Positions 6,327 through 11,438 of a stretch of DNA of 20,525 nucleotides are shown in pieces (the first letter of the stretch is position 1; every line of letters starts with the position of its first letter). Source of the stretch: Clostridia bacterium (lineage in GTDB: Bacteria; Bacillota; Clostridia; Christensenellales; Pumilibacteraceae); assembly GCA_900767465.1 (NCBI GenBank), contig CAAGAW010000018.1:1-20525 (forward strand). Direction: 5' to 3'. The position numbers were made by a program, and so were the translations under genes. A model generated the notes under the pieces. It was not told the DNA's origin, did no database searches, and was given only the letters and a program-made list of their open reading frames with translations.

Positions 6327-7904
6327 TTATTTGCCGACGTGTTCCATCGTAAGTTTTACGCGGTCGGAGATTTTAACCGTGTTTACGCCGAAAATGGTTG
6401 TTTCAAGCGTGTCGGCGATTGGCTTTTTCCAGTATTCGGGGATCGAGTCGAGTCCGTTCGCCATACCGAGGACCGAACCGACAGTCGCGCCGTTGCAGTC
6501 GGTGTCGAATCCGGTTTCCACCGCCATACAGATCGACTTGCCGTAATCGCCCTTGCCGTAAAGAAGGGAAGCGGCGACGATCATCGCGTTCGATATCGTG
6601 TGACACCAGCCGTGGCCGGTATATTCGTCGTATTTTTCGTGAATCGTCTTGAAAACGTCGCGTTGCGGCGTACCGGAGCGGTATGCGCCTATAACGTTCG
6701 TTATTTCCTCGAAAAGTCTCGAAGTGTGCGGAATCTGTCCGAGTCCGCCGAGAATTATTTTTTCGATGTCGTTAGTCGTGGCGGCTACGGCAAGCATTGC
6801 GGCTACGAACATTTCGCCGTAAATACCGTTCTTGACGTGGGAAATGCAAGCGTCTCTCCATGCCATTTCCGCCGCAAGCGCGGGATTACCGGGGTTTATG
6901 TATCCGAAGTAGTCGCCGCGGATCTGCGCGCCGATCCACTCGCGATACGGGTTCTGATAAACCGCCGATTCGGGCGGAGCGAACCCTTTTACGAAGTTGC
7001 AGTAAGCGACTCTTTCCGCCGTGCAGTAAGCGTCCTTGCACTGAAGGCTCAGCCACGCTTGCGCCACGTCGTACGGCGTAAAATCTTTGCCTTTTTTCCT
7101 GATAACTTCCTGAGCAAGTACCACGTAGTTCGTGTCGTCGTCCATAGGCATACCGTTTATCTCATCCGCGTAAGGACGGCTTCTGAACGGGTATTTGTAC
7201 TTATTGTACATTTCTTCGGTAAGGTCGGTGCGGTAAACGTACCTGTGCATCGGGTAATTGTCGGTCTCTTTAAGGAAGGGTACAAGTTCGTCCGTCTTGA
7301 TACTTTCGAGCGTTTTTCCGAGCATGCATCCGCAAATTCTGCCCATCCACGCTCCGTGAATCTTGTTCTCGAGCGCGTTTGCGTCGTAAGCGAGCCGTTC
7401 GTCCGTGCCTTTGCGAAGTTCTTTGATTTTATCGAGTTCGGAAGGTTCGACGTACTTATATCCCTCTTTTTTAGGCGCGGAAAGAACGACGTCGAACAGA
7501 ATATCTCCGAATCTCTTTTTGATCTCGCCTTTCGGGAGTCTGGCAACGGCGTTGAAAATATCTTCGTATCTTTCGACGTCGAGACCTTCGTCCGTAGACT
7601 GCGCGTATTCAACCTGAATATTAGCCGAATAGAACTCCCAGTCGTGAAGGTTCTGATATTGCGGTTTGATTACGCTCGTTCTGTTCATTTCTTCGACGAC
7701 GCGGTTGTCGTTGCCGAGTATAAGCGCGTCCAGCGACACGTCGAAATACCTGGAAATCGCAACGATTTTATTAAGGTCGGGCGTCGCGACCCCGCTTTCC
7801 CATTTCTGAATCGACTGCTGCGAAACGCCCGCTATTTCGGCAAACTGCGCCTGAGTAAGTTTCGCTTCGGTTCTCAACTTGCAAATCACGTTCCCTATTT
7901 CCAT
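6327..7904 (-). CDS. XRE-type HTH fused to ADP-ribosylglycohydrolase domain
   Basis: 525 aa. Residues about 5-62 are a complete HTH_3/Cro-like domain (LTQAQFAEIAGVSQQSIQKW, then FDVSLDALI). About 63-175 is a linker of unknown type. About 178-520 is an ADP-ribosylglycohydrolase (ARH/DraG, PF03747-type) domain: it opens with KIHGAWMGRICGCMLGK, carries the metal motif MDDDTNY (Asp255-257, Thr258), and ends with the second metal motif FDTDCNGATVGS (Asp467, Asp469). ARH enzymes remove ADP-ribose from proteins or small molecules using two Mg ions, so the catalytic residues look intact. A DNA-binding repressor whose effector part is an ADP-ribose-type hydrolase is unusual. GGAGGTG lies 5-6 bases before ATG 7904. 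It is transcribed alone, convergent with the hexuronate operon. Substrate unknown. Confidence 0.88.
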   Translation of the reverse strand: MEIGNVICKLRTEAKLTQAQFAEIAGVSQQSIQKWESGVATPDLNKIVAISRYFDVSLDALILGNDNRVVEEMNRTSVIKPQYQNLHDWEFYSANIQVEYAQSTDEGLDVERYEDIFNAVARLPKGEIKKRFGDILFDVVLSAPKKEGYKYVEPSELDKIKELRKGTDERLAYDANALENKIHGAWMGRICGCMLGKTLESIKTDELVPFLKETDNYPMHRYVYRTDLTEEMYNKYKYPFRSRPYADEINGMPMDDDTNYVVLAQEVIRKKGKDFTPYDVAQAWLSLQCKDAYCTAERVAYCNFVKGFAPPESAVYQNPYREWIGAQIRGDYFGYINPGNPALAAEMAWRDACISHVKNGIYGEMFVAAMLAVAATTNDIEKIILGGLGQIPHTSRLFEEITNVIGAYRSGTPQRDVFKTIHEKYDEYTGHGWCHTISNAMIVAASLLYGKGDYGKSICMAVETGFDTDCNGATVGSVLGMANGLDSIPEYWKKPIADTLETTIFGVNTVKISDRVKLTMEHVGK

Positions 7905-7927
7905 ATTTCACCTCCGATTGTACTGAC

Positions 7928-7938
7928 TGTATTATACA
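7928..7938. promoter_or_regulatory. Palindrome over the -10 box of the XRE-ARH gene, possible operator
   Basis: TGTAT and ATACA flank a single central base exactly across the -10 element. A further dyad, ACAACC-TGC-GGTTGT, lies upstream at 7981-7995. XRE repressors commonly bind such short dyads and control their own gene. The binding is inferred. Confidence 0.35.
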
Positions 7939-7959
7939 ACATAAATCGCCAAAAGCCAA
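7931..7959 (-). promoter_or_regulatory. Sigma-A promoter of the XRE-ARH gene
   Basis: On the minus strand TTGGCT (7959-7954), 17-bp spacer, TATAAT (7936-7931), about 25 bases upstream of the start codon. Confidence 0.7.
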
Positions 7960-8052
7960 CAGTTCGCGTTTGTATTTTTAACAACCTGCGGTTGTATTGC
8001 GTTTTCATCGTCGATTCGTGCGCCTATCTATGTTTAATTATACGGAAACGAC

Positions 8053-8093
8053 AAAAGAAAAACCGCGAGGCACGTGCGCCTTCCGCGGTTTTT
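8053..8093 (-). terminator. Intrinsic terminator of the degV gene
   Basis: AAAAACCGCG and CGCGGTTTTT (8058-8067, 8084-8093) pair around an inner AGGC/GCCT helix. On the minus strand the U-rich tract follows, so it ends the degV transcript; it would also work in the plus direction. Confidence 0.75.
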
Positions 8094-8145
8094 GCGTCGG
8101 AATTTTCCGCTTGCGAGTAAATAAGTGTCGTAGCGACGTTGCGCC

Positions 8146-9027
8146 TTACTCCTGTCTTTCGTCCGCTTTGAAGTAAATAGCAACCGTTCCGGGTCCGCAA
8201 TGCGACGAAATAACCGGACCGATGTCGAATACGAATATATCGCGCTTGTAATCGGGAAGAGCGGCTGCGAGTTCGGCGCGCGCCTCTTCTGCGAGTTCGG
8301 GACAATTCGAGTGGTTTATCCACAATTTGCCGTCGTAGTGTTCGGGCAGGGCAGCAAGTACGTTTTTAACCGTCTTTTGCAACGCCTTGCGTTTGCCCAG
8401 AGCCTTGTCGTAAGGCACGATTCTGCCTTCGCGGTTAAGCCGCATAAGCGGGCAGATTCCGAGTATCGATCCGAAAAACGCCGCCGTCGCCTTTACTCTG
8501 CCGCTGCGACGAAAAAAAGACAACACCGTCGAGAAAAACAGGTGGTGGAACGTGCGGCGGTTTGCGTTAAGCCAGCCGATCGTTTCGTCCATCGTCTTAC
8601 CCGCGTCGCGCATGTCGGCGGCGTAATCGACTATCATACCGTAACCGCCCGACGAACAGGTCGAGTCGATTACTTCGATACGGCGGTCGGGGTGTGCCTC
8701 GCCCGCGCGTTTTGCCGCGGCTATCGCGTTATAAACCGAACCGGACATGCCCGATCCGAACGCTACGTGCAAAACGTCGCCTTCTTTAAGAAGTTCGTCG
8801 AAAAATTCGTAATACGTCTGCTCGTTTATCTGCGAGGTCGTTGGCATTTTGCCTTCGTTCAGCATGGCGTAATAACGCGTCGATTCGCCCGGAGTTCTGC
8901 CCATATCGTCTTTATATTCTTTGCCGTCGATAAAGTACGAGTAGTATATGATCCGAAGATCGCGATCGAGGCAGTACGAATACGGAAGATCTACGGTAGA
9001 GCCGCAACTGAGTATAAATTTTTTCAT
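8146..9027 (-). CDS. DegV family protein (fatty-acid-binding, FakB-like)
   Basis: 293 aa, close to the usual 280-290. DegV proteins bind a fatty acid; in the FakA/FakB system FakB presents it for phosphorylation by the kinase FakA. Visible hallmarks: GSTVDLP (9-15) at the N-terminus, PTTSQ (62-66) and GSGMSGSVYNAI (91-102), which contact the carboxylate, and DSTCSSGGYG. The start at ATG 9027 is preferred over a longer frame because AGGAGA is 7 bases upstream and the family starts with M.KF/I...GSTxDL. No fakA is in the window; it is a single-gene unit. Whether it serves fatty-acid uptake here is family-level inference. Confidence 0.9.
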   Translation of the reverse strand: MKKFILSCGSTVDLPYSYCLDRDLRIIYYSYFIDGKEYKDDMGRTPGESTRYYAMLNEGKMPTTSQINEQTYYEFFDELLKEGDVLHVAFGSGMSGSVYNAIAAAKRAGEAHPDRRIEVIDSTCSSGGYGMIVDYAADMRDAGKTMDETIGWLNANRRTFHHLFFSTVLSFFRRSGRVKATAAFFGSILGICPLMRLNREGRIVPYDKALGKRKALQKTVKNVLAALPEHYDGKLWINHSNCPELAEEARAELAAALPDYKRDIFVFDIGPVISSHCGPGTVAIYFKADERQE

Positions 9028-9095
9028 CGTTAAGTCTCCTTGTCGTATCATAATAATAGGGGGATAGAAAACGCGACTGTCCCCGCACATATATG

Positions 9096-9124
9096 ATTTT
9101 ACTTTTGCGGCGGGGTAAAATCAA
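9096..9124 (-). promoter_or_regulatory. Probable promoter of degV
   Basis: On the minus strand TTGATT (9124-9119), 17-bp spacer, TAAAAT (9101-9096). The rest of the 9125-9291 gap holds no gene or RNA I can support. Confidence 0.5.
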
Positions 9125-9291
9125 CCTACTTCGCAATAGTCCGGCTCTCCGTTGCGGGACCTTCCCCGTAGAGTGAATATCGCGCGCTCTACCGGCGGTA
9201 GAATCGCGGCTTTTCGCTCCGGAATCGGCGTTAAAACGATAAATAATTTGCGTGCCGTCCGAAAAAATCATTTTAAATCGCGCAAAAACGC

Positions 9292-9320
9292 TTGATTTAA
9301 AGCAAATATTATGTTATAAT
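9292..9320 (+). promoter_or_regulatory. Sigma-A promoter of rpsF-ssb-rpsR
   Basis: TTGATT (9292-9297), 17-bp spacer, TATAAT (9315-9320). Confidence 0.85.
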
Positions 9321-9326
9321 CAATTG

Positions 9327-9396
9327 CTCGCAGGATTGCGGGTAAATCCTTTCTCCGCGGAGAGCGGGGACACAAAGACCATAAGGAGGTTTAGTT
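9327..9396 (+). promoter_or_regulatory. Candidate S6:S18 autoregulatory leader
   Basis: The 70-nt leader folds into AGGATT/AATCCT (9332-9337, 9345-9350) and an adjacent CTCCGCGGAG helix (9353-9362), ending with AAGGAGGT at 9383-9390. In many bacteria an S6-S18 complex binds a CCG-containing bulge in the rpsF leader. Position and the CCG are suggestive, but I cannot confirm the conserved fold by eye. Confidence 0.35.
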
Positions 9397-9678
9397 ATGA
9401 ACAAGTACGAAGCACTGTATATCCTTAACGCTTCGCTTGACGACGCGGCTAAGGACGCTCTTATCGAGAGATTCAAGTCGGTTGTCGAGGGCGAGGGTGG
9501 CAGCGTAGAAAGCGTCGACAAGTGGGGAGTCAAAAAACTCGCTTACGAAATCGCTTTCAAGAGCGAAGGTTACTACGTTCTGATGACTTTCGAGGCGAAG
9601 CCGGAAACTCCCGCCGAGCTCGAACGTCAGATGCGCATTACCGACGACGTAATGAGATTCATCGTCGTAAAGAAGTAG
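9397..9678 (+). CDS. rpsF: 30S ribosomal protein S6
   Basis: 93 aa, normal family length. It starts MNKYEALYILNASLDDAAKDALI, with the conserved VDKWGVKKLAYEI and a YYVLMTFEA strand, typical of the S6 ferredoxin-like fold. It binds the central domain of 16S rRNA with S18. A strong AAGGAGGT precedes ATG 9397. First gene of the classic rpsF-ssb-rpsR operon. Confidence 0.97.
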   Translation: MNKYEALYILNASLDDAAKDALIERFKSVVEGEGGSVESVDKWGVKKLAYEIAFKSEGYYVLMTFEAKPETPAELERQMRITDDVMRFIVVKK

Positions 9679-9686
9679 GTGAAACC

Positions 9687-10109
9687 ATGAACAAGTGCAT
9701 TTTTATCGGTAATCTTACCCGCGATCCCGAGCATCAGACTACGGGCAGCGGCGTATCGTTCTGCAGATTTTCCATCGCGGTAAACCGCAGTTATACCAAC
9801 TCCAGCGGCGAACGCGAAGCGGATTTCATCAACATCGTTACGTGGCGCGGACTTGCGGACAACTGTGCGAAATATCTCAGCAAGGGCAGAAAAGTTTGCG
9901 TGGTAGGCTCGCTCCAGACCCGTTCTTACGACGATAAGGACGGTAACAAGCGTTACGCGACCGAAATCGTTGCCGAAGACGTCGAGTTTATCAACGCCGG
10001 AGGCAGCGGCGGAGACAATCCGTCTTCCGATTCCGCACCCGCAAGAAGCGGCGGCAACAAGAAAGTAAGCGAACTTCAACCCGTGGATACCGACGATCTG
10101 CCGTTTTAA
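9687..10109 (+). CDS. ssb: Single-stranded DNA-binding protein
   Basis: 140 aa. An N-terminal OB-fold (about 1-104; NKCIFIGNLTRDPE, then FSIAVNRSY, DFINIVTWRGLADNC, KGRKVCVVGSLQTRSY) is followed by a Gly/Ser-rich linker and the acidic tip DTDDLPF, which recruits partner proteins of replication and repair. The start at ATG 9687, eight bases after the rpsF stop, is taken because SSBs begin exactly at MNK.IFIGNLT; a longer frame reading into rpsF is not real. The linker is short compared with Bacillus SsbA. Confidence 0.97.
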   Translation: MNKCIFIGNLTRDPEHQTTGSGVSFCRFSIAVNRSYTNSSGEREADFINIVTWRGLADNCAKYLSKGRKVCVVGSLQTRSYDDKDGNKRYATEIVAEDVEFINAGGSGGDNPSSDSAPARSGGNKKVSELQPVDTDDLPF

Positions 10110-10133
10110 TCAACATTTAAGAGGTTTATTATT

Positions 10134-10406
10134 ATGGATAAGAAAAATATCAACAAAAACGTCGAAACGGACGACAAGTCCAAAAAGTTCAGACGCGCTC
10201 CCAAGAAAAAAGTTTGCGCGTTCTGCGCCGAGAAAATCGAGGAAATCGACTACAAGGACGTTGCGAGACTTAAACGTTTCGTAACCGAAAAGGGTAAGAT
10301 CGTTCCCCGCCGCGCTTCGGGTACCTGCGCCGAGCATCAGCGTCAACTTTCGCTCGCCGTAAAACGCGCCCGCGCTATCGCGCTTCTTCCGTACAAGGGA
10401 GAGTAA
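10134..10406 (+). CDS. rpsR: 30S ribosomal protein S18, zinc-binding form
   Basis: 90 aa. A basic, variable N-terminus is followed by the conserved core (DYKDVARLKRFVTEKGKI, PRRASGTCAEHQRQL, RARAIALLP). Cys28-x2-Cys31 and Cys65-x2-His68 are present, so this is the zinc-ribbon (C+) version of S18; bacteria with such proteins often keep a zinc-free copy elsewhere for zinc starvation. AAGAGG precedes ATG 10134. Last gene of the operon, followed by a terminator. Confidence 0.97.
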   Translation: MDKKNINKNVETDDKSKKFRRAPKKKVCAFCAEKIEEIDYKDVARLKRFVTEKGKIVPRRASGTCAEHQRQLSLAVKRARAIALLPYKGE

Positions 10407-10430
10407 TTTAAGGCTTTTATATCGAAACCG

Positions 10431-10461
10431 CACCGTGAGTATTCCGCTCGCGGTGTTTTTT
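10431..10461 (+). terminator. Intrinsic terminator of the rpsF operon
   Basis: CACCGTGAG and CTCGCGGTG (10431-10439, 10447-10455) form a 9-bp stem with one G-U pair, followed by six T. Confidence 0.9.
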
Positions 10462-10511
10462 GTGTGGGGGGGGAGGGTGAGGACCGTTAGTCGCCGGAAC
10501 GACCGTTTCCC

Positions 10512-10555
10512 CTTCCGGGAGATTCCCACGGTCACTTCGTTCCCTCGGAATGACA
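10512..10555 (-). repeat. REP-like TGTCATT element
   Basis: On the minus strand it begins TGTCATTCCGAGGGAACG and ends in GGGAATCTCCCGGAAG: the first and last parts are imperfect inverted repeats. The same scheme recurs at 10630, 10720, 10804 (minus) and 16436. Confidence 0.7.
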
Positions 10556-10629
10556 AACTATAATTGCGTGCGTGGCGTTTTTATATGGATTGACATTATT
10601 CAACCAAGCGTACACCTGTACCGCCCCCC

Positions 10630-10672
10630 TGTCATTGCGAGCGAAGCGTGGCAATCCCCCGGAAACGAAATG
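10630..10672 (+). repeat. REP-like TGTCATT element
   Basis: Compact copy: TGTCATTGCGAGCGAAGCG, then GTGGCAATCCCCC and GGAAACGAAATG. Its 3' end continues with sequence also found in the 73-bp tandem units at 16531-16676, linking the two repeat types. Confidence 0.75.
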
Positions 10673-10719
10673 CCGCCCACATATACGCGCCAGCCAACTC
10701 ACGTACACAGTTAAAGTCT

Positions 10720-10772
10720 TGTCATTGCGAGGAGCGCAACGCGCGACGTGGCAATCTCCCGGAAGGGAAGAC
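10720..10772 (+). repeat. REP-like TGTCATT element
   Basis: Nearly the same as the copy at 16436-16490: TGTCATTGCGAGGAGCGC, an inner palindromic GCGC-rich segment, then GTGGCAATCTCCCGGAAGGG. Confidence 0.75.
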
Positions 10773-10803
10773 GGACGAAGTGTACACGAACAAATACCTT
10801 TCT

Positions 10804-10861
10804 CGCGGGGGATTTCTCCGCTTCGTTCGGACTATCGTCCTCACTCCTGTCGAAATGACAT
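10804..10861 (-). repeat. REP-like TGTCATT element, variant
   Basis: On the minus strand TGTCATTTCGACAGGAGTG leads through CGAACGAAGCGGAG to AAATCCCCCGCG. The outline matches the other copies but the centre differs. Confidence 0.65.
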
Positions 10862-10880
10862 TATAAACCAAGCGGATAAA

Positions 10881-10906
10881 AAGCCTTCCCCCGAGGGGGA
10901 AGGCTT
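10881..10906 (-). terminator. Perfect 11-bp hairpin, terminator-like on the minus strand
   Basis: AAGCCTTCCCC, loop CGAG, GGGGAAGGCTT. Minus-strand reading continues into TTTTTATCC, so it could stop transcripts moving leftward. No gene lies upstream on that strand, so it is more likely another mobile repeat; similar C/G-rich hairpins with this sequence are common between genes of gut Clostridia. Confidence 0.45.
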
Positions 10907-11006
10907 AACAGGTCACATACACGATGTCATTTCAAGTGTGCGCGACGGTTTATAAGGAGCAACATTATACAACCAATCGGACACGATGTCATTTATGGGC
11001 ATTAGT

Positions 11007-11105
11007 CGAGAAATCCCCCGCGGTAGAAACGGCACGTAACATATACGCGCCAGCCCACTCGCCAGTGGCGGCTCGCCACCGAGAAATCCCCCGCGGTAGA
11101 AACGG
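11007..11105 (+). repeat. Partial tandem repeat, period 73 bp
   Basis: A 26-bp segment beginning CGAGAAATCCCCCGCGG is identical at 11007-11032 and 11080-11105. The unit between contains ACATATACGCGCCAGCC, also found at 10679-10695, and the hairpin GTGGCG-GCT-CGCCAC at 11065-11079. Confidence 0.75.
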
Positions 11106-11111
11106 AAACAC

Positions 11112-11293
11112 CCGTACACGACCATTCAAATACTTGCCCGCAGGGGCTCCCTGCCGCCAGCCCACTCGCCCGCGCAGCCTACCCGCCAGCGGTGGCTCAC
11201 CGCCGTACACGACCATACAAATACTTGCCCGCAGGGGCTCCCTGCCGCCAGCCCACTTGCCCGCGCAGGCTCTGCGCCCGCAGCGGCTCACCG
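11112..11293 (+). repeat. Two tandem 91-bp direct repeats
   Basis: Copy 1 is 11112-11202 and copy 2 is 11203-11293. Both start CCGTACACGACCAT and end CTCACCG, with differences concentrated in the last third. Each holds GCAGGG-GCT-CCCTGC (11140-11154, 11231-11245). Copy 1 also has GCGGTG-GCT-CACCGC (ending in the first base of copy 2), and copy 2 has GCGCAG-GCT-CTGCGC (11263-11277). Confidence 0.85.
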
Positions 11294-11377
11294 TAGCAGT
11301 TTTGTGCGATTTTGCGGTTTATGCGGGTCTGAAAGCGTGAACAAACGGTTAAAATTTCTTCGAGCGGTCTGAAACGG

Positions 11378-11406
11378 TTGACTAAACCGGCGTTTTCTTT
11401 TATAAT
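11378..11406 (+). promoter_or_regulatory. Sigma-A promoter of the surface lipoprotein gene
   Basis: TTGACT (11378-11383), 17-bp spacer, TATAAT (11401-11406), just after the repeat mosaic. Confidence 0.85.
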
Positions 11407-11438
11407 AAAGAGCGAGTATATCTTGGAGTATTACGGGA

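Larger units (their letters stand above)
10593..10980 (+). repeat. Recurring ACATTAT..AACCAA module and ACACGATGTCATTT pair
   Basis: ACATTAT followed by an AACCAA(G/T)CG block occurs at 10593-10610, 10858-10875 and 10962-10980. ACACGATGTCATTT occurs at 10919-10932 and 10981-10994. The copies lie between the REP-like elements and show repeated duplication of short modules. Confidence 0.6.
10462..11377. other. Gene-free mosaic of intergenic repeats
   Basis: About 0.9 kb without a supportable gene. Open frames exist in it but consist entirely of repeat sequence. It contains four REP-like TGTCATT elements in both orientations, a recurring ACATTAT..AACCAA module, a perfect 11-bp hairpin, a 73-bp-period block and two tandem 91-bp units, each listed separately. 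It begins with an unusual run of eight G just after the terminator. Confidence 0.7.

Noticed and set aside
6312..8120. 602-codon open frame on the plus strand
   Set aside because: Antisense to the XRE-ARH gene, which has clear motifs, ribosome site and promoter. The frame also runs through the terminator and promoter.
8200..9033. 277-codon open frame on the plus strand
   Set aside because: Antisense to degV, whose family motifs are clear.
8912..9271. 119-codon minus-strand frame upstream of degV
   Set aside because: It overlaps the degV start and promoter in another frame, and shows no domain or ribosome site.
9125..9291. Possible tRNA or small RNA between degV and rpsF
   Set aside because: I looked for cloverleaf arms and a T-loop and found none; no promoter-terminator pair encloses it.
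11007..11293. CRISPR array
   Set aside because: Units of 73 and 91 bp are tandem and contiguous with no variable spacers between short constant repeats; there are no cas genes.
10572..11340. Open frames of 70-138 codons in the repeat mosaic
   Set aside because: They consist of repeated DNA, differ in frame between repeat copies and have no convincing ribosome sites.
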